Shown here: positions 35,369 through 44,731 of the stretch, in pieces | Numbering within the stretch: position 1 is the stretch's first letter | Layout: every line of letters starts with the position of its first letter | NCBI RefSeq assembly: GCF_000349325.1 | Contig: NC_020504.1 | Span: 3,878,053 to 3,942,052 of the forward strand | Reading direction: 5' to 3' | DNA: 64,000 nucleotides | From: Streptomyces davaonensis JCM 4913 | GTDB taxonomy: Bacteria > Actinomycetota > Actinomycetes > Streptomycetales > Streptomycetaceae | Notes under the pieces: model-generated | What the model was told of the DNA's origin: nothing | Databases searched by the model: none | What the model saw: the letters and a program-made list of their open reading frames with translations, nothing else | Translations under genes and position numbers: made by a program

Positions 35369-38300
35369 TTGCGCAGACAAGTGAAAAGAGCATGCGCGGC
35401 CACCGTCGCCACGGCAGCCGCCGTCGCCCTCGCCGCCGGCATGACCAGCCCGGCGTCGGCGAAGCCCGAGCAGCGGACCGAGTCCGCCGCCCAGCTCTCC
35501 GCCCACCACCGCATCACCCTCATCACGGGTGACCGGGTCGTCGTGAACGCCAAGGGCCAAGTCGTGGGCCTGGAGCGGGCGAAGGGCCGTCAGCACATAC
35601 CCGTCCAGGTCCGCAAGGCCGACGGGCACACGCTCGTCGTACCGGCCGACGCGGCCCGGTTGATCGCGACCGGAAAGCTCGACCAGCGCCTCTTCGACAT
35701 CACCGAGCTCAACAAGTCCGCGACCCGCAAGTCGCAGGCCAAGGGCCTGAAGGTGATCGTCGGCTACAAGGGCGCCGCCACCGGCACCAAGGCCGATGTC
35801 CGTGAGTCGGGCGAGCTGCGCCGCAGCCTGAAGTCCCTGAACGCGGACGCGGTGCAGACGCCGTACACCGAGACGCCCGACCTGTGGGACGCCGTCACCA
35901 ATGGCGACCGGACCGCCTCGGGCATCGCGCACATCTGGCTCGACGGCACCCGCAAGGCCACGCTCGACAAGTCCGTGCCCCAGATCGGCGCCCCGAAGGC
36001 CTGGTCGGCGGGGTACGACGGCAAGGGCGTGAAGATTGCCGTGCTGGACACGGGAGTTGACGCCACTCACCCGGACCTCAAGGACCAGGTGATCGCCGCC
36101 AAGAACTTCACCCCGGCCGCCACCGCCGAGGACAAGGTCGGCCACGGCACGCATGTCGCGTCCATCGCGGCGGGTACCGGCGCGAAGTCCGGCGGCAAGT
36201 ACAAGGGCGTGGCGCCCGGCGCCCAGGTCCTGAACGGCAAGGTGCTGGACGACACCGGCTCCGGTGACGACTCCGGCATCCTCGCCGGCATGGAGTGGGC
36301 GGCCGAGCAGGGCGCCCAGGTCGTCAACCTCAGCCTCGGCGGCATGGACACCCCCGAGGTGGACCCGCTGGAGGCGGCGGTCAACAAGCTGTCCGAGGAG
36401 AAGGGCATGCTGTTCGCCATCGCGGCGGGCAACTCGGGCCCCGAGTCGGTCGGTTCGCCGGGCAGCGCGGACGCCGCGCTCACCGTCGGCGCCGTCGACG
36501 ACAAGGACAAGCTGGCCGACTTCTCCTCCACCGGCCCGCGCCTGGGCGACGGCGCCATCAAGCCGGACGTCACCGCGCCCGGTGTGGACATCACCGCCGC
36601 GTCCGCCAAGGGCAGCCTGATCGAGCAGGAGGTCGGCGAGAAGCCGGCCGGCTACCTGACCATCTCGGGTACGTCGATGGCGACGCCGCATGTCGCGGGC
36701 GCCGCCGCGATCCTGAAGCAACAGCACCCGGAGTGGACGTACGCCGAGCTCAAGGGCGCGCTGACCGCGTCCACCAAGGGCGGCAAGTACACGCCGTTCG
36801 AGCAGGGTTCGGGCCGGATCCAGGTCGACAAGGCCATCAAGCAGACCGTGATCGCCGACCCGGTGTCGGTGAGCTTCGGGGTGCAGCAGTGGCCGCACAC
36901 CGACGACACCCCGGTCACCAAGCAGGTGACGTACCGCAACCTCGGTACCGAGGACGTCACGCTGAAGCTGTCGTCGACCGCCACCAACCCCAAGGGCCAG
37001 CCGGCCCCAGCGGGCTTCTTCAAGCTGGGCGCCACCACGGTGACCGTCCCGGCGGGCGGCAAGGCCACCGTCGACATGACGGTCAACACCAAGCTGGGCG
37101 GCACCCTGGACGGCGCCTACTCGGCGTACGTCACGGCGACGGGCGGCGGGCAGAGCGTCCGTACGGCCGCCGCGGTGCAGCGCGAGGTGGAGTCGTACGA
37201 CCTCACGGTGAAGGCCATCAACCGTGACGGCACCGCGGCCGAGTACTGGAGCGCCTTCCTGCTGGGCGTCTCGGGTCTCGCCGAGAACCGGTACTTCTTC
37301 CCGTACGACGCCGACGGCACCGTCACCGTGCGCGTCCCCAAGGGCCAGTACATCCTCGACTCCAGCATCTCCGTGGACGCCGAGGACCCCGCGAAGGGCA
37401 TCGACTGGCTGGCCCAGCCCAAGCTGAGCGTCACCAAGAACACGACGGTCACGCTGGACGCCCGTACCGCCAAGCCGGTGGACATCACCGTGCCGGACGC
37501 GAACGCCAAGTCGGAGTTCGCGGCACCGGGTTACGACCTCACGGTGGGCGACTCCGGCTACGGATTCGTCTGGTTCCTGGACAGCTACGCCAACTTCCGC
37601 ACCAAGGGCCTCGGTCCGAAGATCACCGACGGTTCGCTGTCCCAGCAGTGGGACGGCCACTGGAGCAGCGGTGACAAGGCGGAGTACAACACCGTCGCCG
37701 GAAGCAAGGTCCAGCAGCTCGCCACCGGTTACACCAAGCACTACAAGGCGAGCGAACTGGCCACGGTGAAGGTCGGCATGGGCGCCTCGTCCAGCGGCAA
37801 GAAGGGCTCCGTCAACGCCGTGGGCTGGCTGCCCGGCGTCAGCAGCGCCTCCTCCATCGGCATCCCGCAGCAGCTGCCCAGCACCCGCACGGTGCACGTG
37901 TCCACCGGCTCCGGTGTGAAGTGGCAGATGGACTTCGAGCAGATCGGCGGGGTCGACGCGGACGGCTGGCCGATCACCGAGGCGTACTACACGCTCGGCG
38001 CCGAGCAGTCCTTCAAGGCGGGCGAGACCTACTCGAAGACGTTCAACACGGCCGTCTTCGGCCCGCACCTGAACGCCGACTTCGGTCTGTTCCGCGAGGG
38101 CAACAACATCTTCGGTTACCTGCCGCTGTTCGCGGACGGCAAGTCCCACGCCGGTTCCTCGGAGTTCAGCTCGGTCAACACCACGCTGTACCGCAACGGC
38201 ACCAAGGTCGGCACCAACGACGACCCGCTGTTCGGTGAGAAGCCGTTCAAGGTCCCGTCCGCCGAGGCCGAGTACAAGCTGACGACCTCGGTGAAGCGGA

Positions 38301-38686
38301 GCGTCAAGGTCGCGGCCGCCTCCACCCGGATCGACGCGAGCTGGACGTTCAAGTCCAAGAAGCCCACGTCCGACCTGGCCAAGCTGCCCGCCTCCACGGT
38401 CCGCTTCAACGCCAAGACCGGCCTGGACAGCCGGGTCGCGGCGGGTCACACGAAGACGATCCCGGTCGTCGTCGAGGGCGCGGCCAAGGGCAGCAACCTG
38501 AAGTCGCTCGCGGTGTACGTGTCGTACGACTACGGCCAGACCTGGAAGAAGGTCACCGTCACCAACGGCAAGATCAAGGTGAAGAGCCCGGAGCAGGGCA
38601 AGGGCATCTCCTTCCACGCGAAGGTCGCCGACAAGAAGGGCAACAAGTCGACGATCTCGATCTACAACGCGTACTACGGCAAGTAG
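35369..38686 (+). CDS. large secreted subtilisin-like serine protease (S8)
   Basis: 1105 residues. Start is TTG 35369 with AAGGGGGAAAC upstream. A signal peptide (RRQVKRACAATVATAAAVAL, cleavage near PASA) and a propeptide lead to the subtilase domain with an intact triad: Asp227 in VLDTGVD, His262 in GHGTHVAS, Ser436 in SGTSMATPH, plus the oxyanion Asn in AAGNSGPES. The following 600 residues are beta-rich repeats (PVTKQVTYRNLGTEDVTLKL and others) of the kind that bind cell wall or substrate, ending without a wall anchor. It should act outside the cell on proteins. A strong terminator follows. Confidence 0.9.
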   Translation: MRRQVKRACAATVATAAAVALAAGMTSPASAKPEQRTESAAQLSAHHRITLITGDRVVVNAKGQVVGLERAKGRQHIPVQVRKADGHTLVVPADAARLIATGKLDQRLFDITELNKSATRKSQAKGLKVIVGYKGAATGTKADVRESGELRRSLKSLNADAVQTPYTETPDLWDAVTNGDRTASGIAHIWLDGTRKATLDKSVPQIGAPKAWSAGYDGKGVKIAVLDTGVDATHPDLKDQVIAAKNFTPAATAEDKVGHGTHVASIAAGTGAKSGGKYKGVAPGAQVLNGKVLDDTGSGDDSGILAGMEWAAEQGAQVVNLSLGGMDTPEVDPLEAAVNKLSEEKGMLFAIAAGNSGPESVGSPGSADAALTVGAVDDKDKLADFSSTGPRLGDGAIKPDVTAPGVDITAASAKGSLIEQEVGEKPAGYLTISGTSMATPHVAGAAAILKQQHPEWTYAELKGALTASTKGGKYTPFEQGSGRIQVDKAIKQTVIADPVSVSFGVQQWPHTDDTPVTKQVTYRNLGTEDVTLKLSSTATNPKGQPAPAGFFKLGATTVTVPAGGKATVDMTVNTKLGGTLDGAYSAYVTATGGGQSVRTAAAVQREVESYDLTVKAINRDGTAAEYWSAFLLGVSGLAENRYFFPYDADGTVTVRVPKGQYILDSSISVDAEDPAKGIDWLAQPKLSVTKNTTVTLDARTAKPVDITVPDANAKSEFAAPGYDLTVGDSGYGFVWFLDSYANFRTKGLGPKITDGSLSQQWDGHWSSGDKAEYNTVAGSKVQQLATGYTKHYKASELATVKVGMGASSSGKKGSVNAVGWLPGVSSASSIGIPQQLPSTRTVHVSTGSGVKWQMDFEQIGGVDADGWPITEAYYTLGAEQSFKAGETYSKTFNTAVFGPHLNADFGLFREGNNIFGYLPLFADGKSHAGSSEFSSVNTTLYRNGTKVGTNDDPLFGEKPFKVPSAEAEYKLTTSVKRSVKVAAASTRIDASWTFKSKKPTSDLAKLPASTVRFNAKTGLDSRVAAGHTKTIPVVVEGAAKGSNLKSLAVYVSYDYGQTWKKVTVTNGKIKVKSPEQGKGISFHAKVADKKGNKSTISIYNAYYGK

Positions 38687-38703
38687 TCCGTAACCGATAG
38701 AAG

Positions 38704-38741
38704 GAAGCGGCCCCCGGGACTCAGGTCCCGGGGGCCGCTTC
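38704..38741 (+). terminator. strong terminator after the protease gene
   Basis: 17-bp perfect stem GAAGCGGCCCCCGGGAC/GTCCCGGGGGCCGCTTC with a TCAG loop, followed by TCTTGT. It separates the protease from the convergent L,D-transpeptidase. Confidence 0.85.
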
Positions 38742-38768
38742 TCTTGTGATCGAGGAACGAGCGGCGGA

Positions 38769-40028
38769 TCAGACCGCCGAACCCGCCTTCCAGTCCGCCC
38801 AGTTCATGTTCCAGCCGTTGAGGCCGTTGTCCGGGGAGACAGTCTTGTCGCCGGTGTTCTGGACGACCACGACGTCACCGATGATCGAGTTGGTGTAGAA
38901 CCAGTAGCCCGCGGTGCCCTTGTCGTTGGCGCCCTTGGTGTCGTTCAGACCGACACATCCGTGGCTGGTGTTGACACTGCCGAAGACCGAGTCGGCGCCC
39001 CAGTAGTTGCCGTGGATGAAGGTGCCGGAGTTGGTCAGCCGGATGGCGTGCGGCACGTCCTTGATGTCGTACTCGCCCTTGCCGTCGTCGTCGGTGAAGC
39101 CCACGGTCGCGCCGTTCATGCGCGTCTCCTTGAACATCTCCGACATCACCATGGTGCCCTCGTACGTCTTGTTCTCGGGCGAACCGGCGGAGATCGGGAT
39201 GGTCTTGACGACCTTGCCGTCCTGCGTCACCTTCATCTGCTTGGTGTTCGCGTCGACGTAGGAGACCTGGTTGCGGCCGATGGTGAAGGTGACCGTCTTC
39301 TGCTGGACGCCGTAGACGCCCTCGGCACCCTCGACGCCGTCGAGGGCCATTTTCAGGGTGACGGTCGAGCCCTCCTGCCAGTAGTCCTCGGGGCGGCAGT
39401 CCATGCGGTTGGCGTTGAACCAGTGGCAGGCGACCTCCTGGCCGCTGCTGCTGGAGACGGTGATGCCCTTCTGGACGTCCGCCTTGTTGGTGATCTGCTT
39501 GTCGAAGTTGATCGACACCGGCATGCCGACGCCCACCGTGGAGCCGTCCTCGGGGGTGAAGTAGCCGAGGAAGCTGTTCGTCGGGGAGAGCGTGGAGAAC
39601 GAGGCGTTCTCGTGGGCCTCCAGGCCCTTGGCGTCCTCGGCGGTCGCCGTGATCTTGTAAGTGGTGGACCGCTCCAGCTGGGCGGTCGGCTTCCAGGTCT
39701 TCTTGTCCGCGGATATCTCACCCTCGACGGCGGCGCCGTCGGCGGTGGTCATCTTCACCTCGGTGAGCGTGCCCTTGCTCACGGTGACCGCGGTGGAGTT
39801 GATGGAGGCGTTGTCGGCGCCGTCCTTCGGCGTGATCTTGATCTGGGCCTCGGAGGTCTTCTGCGCCGCCGCCTCGTCGACCTTGGCCTGCGAGGTGTCG
39901 CCGCTCTCGTCCCCGGACGCCTCATCGCCGCCGGAACAGGCCGAGAGCACCAGCACACTGCCGAGCAGTGCGGACGCGACCGTCAGGCCCCTGCGCCGCT
40001 TACCGACCGTCATCACACGCTTCTCCAT
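38769..40028 (-). CDS. L,D-transpeptidase lipoprotein with Ig-like domains
   Basis: 419 residues. A lipoprotein signal (RRRGLTVASALLGSVLVLSA, lipobox LSAC) anchors it outside the membrane. Two Ig-like domains (about 65-270) precede the YkuD catalytic domain, with IHGNYWGADS and the active-site NTSHGCVGLND (Cys nucleophile). The arrangement matches mycobacterial LdtMt2-type enzymes, which make 3-3 cross-links in peptidoglycan and resist most penicillins. ATG 40028 is chosen; ATG 40013 is an alternative. Earlier in-frame codons lack a ribosome-binding site. Confidence 0.9.
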   Translation of the reverse strand: MEKRVMTVGKRRRGLTVASALLGSVLVLSACSGGDEASGDESGDTSQAKVDEAAAQKTSEAQIKITPKDGADNASINSTAVTVSKGTLTEVKMTTADGAAVEGEISADKKTWKPTAQLERSTTYKITATAEDAKGLEAHENASFSTLSPTNSFLGYFTPEDGSTVGVGMPVSINFDKQITNKADVQKGITVSSSSGQEVACHWFNANRMDCRPEDYWQEGSTVTLKMALDGVEGAEGVYGVQQKTVTFTIGRNQVSYVDANTKQMKVTQDGKVVKTIPISAGSPENKTYEGTMVMSEMFKETRMNGATVGFTDDDGKGEYDIKDVPHAIRLTNSGTFIHGNYWGADSVFGSVNTSHGCVGLNDTKGANDKGTAGYWFYTNSIIGDVVVVQNTGDKTVSPDNGLNGWNMNWADWKAGSAV

Positions 40029-40186
40029 CGTTGCCGAATCCCCAGTACCCCGAGAGTCCCCGTCAAGAACCTTCAACGCTACGACCGGTTCGTCCCGTTC
40101 CACATCCCTTGGATGTGTGGGGCACACCACGTCCGCCGAGGCGGGTGGTGCGGATGTCGGTCAGTGCGCAGCGTGAGACGAAGAAA

Positions 40187-40212
40187 CCCCGGCCGGCGGT
40201 TGCCGACCGGGG
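40187..40212 (-). terminator. terminator of the acidic-protein gene
   Basis: CCCCGGTCGG/CCGGCCGGGG-type hairpin on the minus strand, followed by TTTCTT, 21 bp past the stop of the gene ending at 40234. One stem mismatch. Confidence 0.65.
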
Positions 40213-40233
40213 TCACGATTTCCCCAAGCGTGC

Positions 40234-40578
40234 TCAGCCAACCGTCGCTTCGTCGTCGTCCTCGTCGACATCATCCTCGTCGATGTCCCAGTCCGGCGAA
40301 TCGGGGTCGTAGTCGATCTGCTCGCTGGACCAGGAGGCCTGCGCGAGGTCCACCCCGGGCACCTCGCTGACCAGGTCGAACGGGTCGACGAGATAGGCCA
40401 GCGCCTCCGCGGTGTCTTCCGTCACAGCGCCCTCGGCGTGCGCCCGCTCGTCGCCGGGCATGTCCGCGTCGCCGGCGATCCGCGCCAGGGCGGCCTTGGT
40501 CACGGCGTCCGCGTCGTCCACTTCCAGGACGAGTTCCACGCGAAGCCGGACAAATCGTGATGTCTCTTCAGTGCTCAT
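40234..40578 (-). CDS. small acidic protein of unknown function
   Basis: 114 residues. The N-terminal part (FVRLRVELVLEVDDADAVTK) may form a small alpha/beta fold, and the last 40 residues are very acidic (PDSPDWDIDEDDVDEDDDE). No membrane segment or known motif. It has its own terminator downstream and is divergent from the sortase-substrate-like gene. I do not recognise a function; conserved hypotheticals of this type occur in other Streptomyces. Confidence 0.7.
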   Translation of the reverse strand: MSTEETSRFVRLRVELVLEVDDADAVTKAALARIAGDADMPGDERAHAEGAVTEDTAEALAYLVDPFDLVSEVPGVDLAQASWSSEQIDYDPDSPDWDIDEDDVDEDDDEATVG

Positions 40579-40698
40579 GGTCGGAGCGTACGGCCCGAGC
40601 CCGGCTTGAGGCTCCCACGACTTTCCCGCGACCCCCGGCTTTCATTAGCATCGCTCCACACGGCCAATTCGCCAGCGCCACAAGGGGATCGATATTCC

Positions 40699-41004
40699 GT
40701 GTCATCCGCTCGCCGTCCGTTGCTGACCGCCACCGCTGCAGGAACCCTCCTGGGCGCCCTGTGGTTCGTCCCGTCCGCCAACGCGAGCGGGGACGAGCCG
40801 GCGAGACAGGTGCCCTCGACGAGTCCGACGACGCAGGTCACCCAGCAGGCGCGGGTCGCCGCCACGTCCGACGCGACCGAGGTCGAACTCGCCGACACCG
40901 GAAGCTTCGACACCACGCCCTACGTCGTCGGCGGGACCTTCTCCCTGGCCCTGGGCGCCGGGTTCGTGGTGTATTCGGTACGACGGGAACGTCACGGTTT
41001 CTGA
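40699..41004 (+). CDS. small secreted protein with LAXTG-type sortase signal
   Basis: 101 residues. Signal peptide (RRPLLTATAAGTLLGALWFV, cleavage near ANA), a short Ser/Thr-rich stretch, then VELADTGSFD followed by a hydrophobic segment (YVVGGTFSLALGAGFVVYSV) and RRERHGF. LADTG plus helix plus basic tail is the sorting signal read by class E sortases of Streptomyces, which use LAXTG. The mature exposed part is only about 35 residues. GTG 40699 follows AAGGGGAT. No sortase gene is in the window. Confidence 0.7.
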   Translation: MSSARRPLLTATAAGTLLGALWFVPSANASGDEPARQVPSTSPTTQVTQQARVAATSDATEVELADTGSFDTTPYVVGGTFSLALGAGFVVYSVRRERHGF

Positions 41005-41047
41005 ACCGACTTGACGATTCTTTAAACAAACATTCATAGTCCGGCTC

Positions 41048-41818
41048 ATGAAGAGATCATCGGGGGCGCGCATAGGCGCCACGGTCGCCATGAGCGCGGT
41101 AACGCTCGCCCTCATCACGGGTTGTTCGAGCGACGAGTCCAAGGACTCCACGGACAACGGCAAGGAGGCCTCGGCCTCCCCCACTCAGGCCGCGAAGGCG
41201 CTCAGCGCCGCGGACCTGGAGAAGCTGCTGCTCACCACGAGCGACCTCAAGGGCTACAAGGTCGACGCGGGGGACGACACCCTCCCCAAGTCCAAGTCCG
41301 AGGTGAAGACGGACAAGGCGGAGTGCGACCCGCTGGCGTGGTCCACGGCGGGCCTGGCCCCGGGCGACACCGAGGCGAGCGCCTCCAACACGGTCGCCGA
41401 GGACAAGGCGGCGACCGCGACTGCCTCTCCGGAGGACTTCGAGGACGCGTTCAACCTCAACATGACCTTCGTGGGCCTGTCTTCCTACGACGGCGACGGC
41501 GCCGAGAAGACCATGAAGGCGCTGAGTGACGGCGTCGCCGCCTGCTCCGGCGGCTACGGCCTGGCCGCGGACGGCGAGGACTCCAAGGTCACCAAGGTCA
41601 GCCCGGCCAAGGCCTCGGGCCAGGGCGACGAGTCCGTGGCGTTCTCCCAGGGCGTCGACATGGACGGCGAGGGCACGGCCAACTTCACCACCGAGGTGGT
41701 CCGCAAGGGCAACACCATCGCCACGTTCTACACGGTGAACCTCGCCTCGCTCGGCACCGGCAAGGTCGCCGAGATCCCGGCGGAGGTCGTCACGACGCAG
41801 GTCGGCAAGCTGAAGTAA
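41048..41818 (+). CDS. secreted lipoprotein of unknown function
   Basis: 256 residues. Signal peptide (GATVAMSAVTLALITGC) with lipobox ITGC makes it a membrane-anchored lipoprotein. A Ser/Asp-rich linker (SSDESKDSTDNGKEAS) is followed by a domain of about 190 residues containing two Cys (KAECDPLAW, VAACSGGYG) that may pair. It resembles other lipoproteins of unknown role in actinobacteria. It is preceded by AT-rich CTTTAAACAAACATTCATAG, probably its promoter. A strong bidirectional terminator follows. Confidence 0.75.
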   Translation: MKRSSGARIGATVAMSAVTLALITGCSSDESKDSTDNGKEASASPTQAAKALSAADLEKLLLTTSDLKGYKVDAGDDTLPKSKSEVKTDKAECDPLAWSTAGLAPGDTEASASNTVAEDKAATATASPEDFEDAFNLNMTFVGLSSYDGDGAEKTMKALSDGVAACSGGYGLAADGEDSKVTKVSPAKASGQGDESVAFSQGVDMDGEGTANFTTEVVRKGNTIATFYTVNLASLGTGKVAEIPAEVVTTQVGKLK

Positions 41819-41826
41819 GCAAGCGA

Positions 41827-41860
41827 GAGCCCCGCCGCGCAGTACCGCGCGGCGGGGCTC
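41827..41860. terminator. bidirectional terminator between lipoprotein gene and hutH
   Basis: Perfect 14-bp stem GAGCCCCGCCGCGC/GCGCGGCGGGGCTC with loop AGTACC, placed 8 bp past the lipoprotein stop and 20 bp from the hutH stop. Confidence 0.8.
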
Positions 41861-41880
41861 CGTGCTGTCCGCCGTGTTCG

Positions 41881-43425
41881 CTACTGAAGCGGCCCGGTGA
41901 CGCTCTCCGCGGCCGCGACCAGCCGCCCGTCGCGCACGAAGGCGTCCGCCGCCGCGAGGTCGGGGGCGAGGAACCGGTCCGGCCCCGGCCCCTGCACGCC
42001 CGCCTTGCGTACGGCCTCGATGACGGCCTGCGTGGCGGGTGCGGGGGTGAGTCCCTCGCGCAGTTCGACGCCGCGCGTGGCCGCGTACAGCTCCACCGCG
42101 ATGACCCGCGTGAGGTTGTCCACGGCGGTCCGCAGCTTGCGCGCGGCCGACCAGCCCATGGAGACGTGGTCCTCCTGCATGGCGGAGGACGGGATCGAGT
42201 CCGCGGACGCCGGTAGGGCCAGCCGCTTCAGCTCGCTGACCAGAGCGGCCTGCGTGTACTGGGCGATCATCAGCCCGGAGTCGACGCCCGCGTCGTCCGC
42301 GAGGAACGGCGGCAGCCCGTGGCTGCGGTTCTTGTCGAGCAGCCGGTCGGTGCGCCGCTCGGCGATGGAGGCGAGGTCGGCGGCGGCGATGGCGAGGAAG
42401 TCGAGGACATAGGCGACCGGCGCCCCGTGGAAGTTGCCGTTGGACTCCACACGTCCGTCCGGCAGGACGACGGGGTTGTCGACGGCGGAGGCCAGCTCCC
42501 GCTCGGCCACCACGCGCGCGTGCGCCATGGTGTCCCGCCCGGCACCGGCGACCTGCGGGGCGCAGCGCACCGAGTAGGCGTCCTGGACCCGGGGGGCGTC
42601 GTCCTGGTGGTGGCCCGTGAGCTGCGAGTCCTTCAGCACGGCGAGCATGTTGGCGGCGGAGGCGCCCTGCCCCGGGTGCGGGCGGATGGCGTGCAGCTCC
42701 GGCGCGAGGACCTTGTCGGTGCCGAGGAGCGCCTCGAGCGACAGGGCGGCGGTGATGTCGGCGGACTTGTACAGGGTGTCCAGATCGGCGAGCGCCATGA
42801 TCAGCATGCCGAGCATGCCGTCGGTGCCGTTGAGGAGGGCCAGGCCCTCCTTCTCGCGCAGTTCGACGGGGGCGATGCCGTGCTCGGCGAGCAGCTCACC
42901 GGCGGGGCGTACGGCGCCGTCCGGGCCCTCCGCGTCACCCTCGCCCATGAGCGCGAGGGCGCAGTGGGAGAGCGGGGCCAGGTCGCCGGAGCAGCCGAGG
43001 GAGCCGTACTCGTGGACGACCGGGGTGATCCCGGCGTTCAGGACGTCGGCCATGGTCTGGGCGACCTCGGGGCGGACGCCGGTGTGCCCGGAGCAGACGG
43101 TCTTCAGGCGCAGGAACATCAGCGCGCGTACGACCTCGCGCTCCACGCGCGGGCCCATTCCAGCGGCGTGCGAGCGCACGATGTTCCGCTGGAGCTGGGC
43201 GCGCAGCTCCTGGCTGATGTGCCGGGTCGCCAGGGCGCCGAAACCGGTGGAGACGCCGTAGACGGGCTCGGGCTTGGCCGCCAGCGCGTCCACGATCTCG
43301 CGGGCCGCGGCGAGTGCGGCCACGGCCTCCTGACCCAGCTCGACGCGAGCGCCGCCGCGCGCCACGGCGAGAACGTCGGACGCGGTCACCCCGGACGTCC
43401 CCACCACCACAGTGTGCATATCCAT
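41881..43425 (-). CDS. hutH: histidine ammonia-lyase
   Basis: 514 residues. Splits L-histidine to trans-urocanate and ammonia, the first step of histidine utilisation. The electrophilic MIO group forms from Cys145-Ser146-Gly147 in GSLGCSGDLAPLSH (143-145 from the second ATG); most HutH proteins have Ala at the first position, and Streptomyces enzymes are known for Cys. Other conserved parts: YGVSTGFGAL, SNGNFHGAPVAY, QEDHVSMGW. ATG 43425 or 43419 may start it. No other hut gene is in the window. Confidence 0.95.
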   Translation of the reverse strand: MDMHTVVVGTSGVTASDVLAVARGGARVELGQEAVAALAAAREIVDALAAKPEPVYGVSTGFGALATRHISQELRAQLQRNIVRSHAAGMGPRVEREVVRALMFLRLKTVCSGHTGVRPEVAQTMADVLNAGITPVVHEYGSLGCSGDLAPLSHCALALMGEGDAEGPDGAVRPAGELLAEHGIAPVELREKEGLALLNGTDGMLGMLIMALADLDTLYKSADITAALSLEALLGTDKVLAPELHAIRPHPGQGASAANMLAVLKDSQLTGHHQDDAPRVQDAYSVRCAPQVAGAGRDTMAHARVVAERELASAVDNPVVLPDGRVESNGNFHGAPVAYVLDFLAIAAADLASIAERRTDRLLDKNRSHGLPPFLADDAGVDSGLMIAQYTQAALVSELKRLALPASADSIPSSAMQEDHVSMGWSAARKLRTAVDNLTRVIAVELYAATRGVELREGLTPAPATQAVIEAVRKAGVQGPGPDRFLAPDLAAADAFVRDGRLVAAAESVTGPLQ

Positions 43426-43483
43426 ATTCAGGAGCGTACGCACTGAATTCCAAGATGTCACCAGTGGGGACGGGGTCCGCCCC

Positions 43484-44635
43484 TTACCGACGCCCGCGGA
43501 ACCGGCGGCGCTCACCGCCCGAGGGCTCCGCGGCGGGCGTGTCGGCGAGCTGTACGACGGGGTCGTCGGGGCCCTCCCGGCCCGCGACCACCGGTTTGAC
43601 GGCGCGCATGGCCTTGGCCCGGTACTGGGCGGCGTCCGCGAGCCGGAAGAGGCGGCGGGCGGAACGGACCGGGCCGATCGGATCCTCGGTGGAGGCGACC
43701 CCACAGGCCACACCATCCCCCAGCTCCAACTCACCGGCTCGGCGGCACAGTTCATCAGCGGCGCGGACGACGTCGTCGGCGGGCGGGCCGACAGCGACCA
43801 GACAGAACTCGTCACCGCCGAGGCGGGCCGCGAGGGCGCCGGGGAGCATGGCGCCGCACAGGGAGAGCACCGAGCCGAAGCGCTCCAGCAGGCGGTCGCC
43901 GACGGCGTGCCCGAGGGTGTCGTTGACGCGCTTGAGGCCGTTCAGGTCGCAGACGACGAGGCTGACGACGACGCCGTCCGCGCGGTGCCGCTCGATGGCC
44001 TCGTCGAGACGTCCGTCGACGGCCCGGCGGTTGGCGAGCCCGGTGAGCGCGTCGGTGAAGGCCAGCCGCCGGGCCTCCTCCAGCCGTTCCGCCTGGGCGA
44101 TTCCGGCAGCCACCACAGCGGCGAGGACGGTGGCGAAGTCGGCGTCGGAACGGTCGAAGAGGGGTGCGCCGACAGGCCGGGCGACATACAACTCGCCCCA
44201 CGCCCGCCCGTTCAGCACGATCGGCGCGACGACACAACACCCACGGCCGCGGCGGCGCAGCGCGGCGACCCGCTGATGCACATATCCCGGGCGCCGCCCG
44301 GCGGCAGGCCCTTCCGCGGTCTCCACCCAGGCGTTGGGCTCACCGCCCCCGGCCCAGCGCTCGTGCAGGAACTCGGTGATCTCCGGGAACTGATGAACGG
44401 GGTAGGCCTCCGTCTCCGGAAACTCCGCCTCGTCCGGGGCCCGCTCCCCCACGTTCACCAACACCCGCAACCGCCCCAGGTCCCGCTCCCACACGGACAG
44501 CGCGGCAAAACTCCCGCCGAGCGCCCGACAGGCCCCCATGGCAGCCGCCCGCCAGGCCTCCCTCGACCCATGAGCCGCAGCCATCCCCTGAGCCAACCCC
44601 ACAACAGCCGCCAACCGAACGTCCTCTCCCATCAC
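43484..44635 (-). CDS. cdgE: GAF-GGDEF diguanylate cyclase
   Basis: 383 residues. An N-terminal GAF-type sensor domain (about 10-170) is followed by a GGDEF cyclase domain starting LAFTDALTGLANRRAVDGRL, with an intact active site RLGGDEF, so it should make cyclic di-GMP. The inhibitory RxxD site expected five residues before GGDEF is absent (LPGALAA). No membrane helix; cytoplasmic. Its place next to hutH matches the S. coelicolor gene called cdgE as I recall, so the symbol is tentative. Cyclic di-GMP in Streptomyces acts through BldD to time development. Confidence 0.8.
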   Translation of the reverse strand: MMGEDVRLAAVVGLAQGMAAAHGSREAWRAAAMGACRALGGSFAALSVWERDLGRLRVLVNVGERAPDEAEFPETEAYPVHQFPEITEFLHERWAGGGEPNAWVETAEGPAAGRRPGYVHQRVAALRRRGRGCCVVAPIVLNGRAWGELYVARPVGAPLFDRSDADFATVLAAVVAAGIAQAERLEEARRLAFTDALTGLANRRAVDGRLDEAIERHRADGVVVSLVVCDLNGLKRVNDTLGHAVGDRLLERFGSVLSLCGAMLPGALAARLGGDEFCLVAVGPPADDVVRAADELCRRAGELELGDGVACGVASTEDPIGPVRSARRLFRLADAAQYRAKAMRAVKPVVAGREGPDDPVVQLADTPAAEPSGGERRRFRGRR

Positions 44636-44731
44636 TCCAGGCTAGGGACGTTCACGACAATTAGGGACATTGATACGGCGAACAGGTGTCGCCTCGCGGT
44701 CGCGGAGAGGAAGGACCCGCCCAGCGAACCG

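Noticed and set aside
34370..38617. Very long open frame on the minus strand (over 1400 codons) opposite the protease and ABC genes
   Set aside because: High third-position GC leaves antisense frames open; its translation is Val/Gly/Arg/Leu-rich with no domain, and the plus-strand genes have full catalytic motifs.
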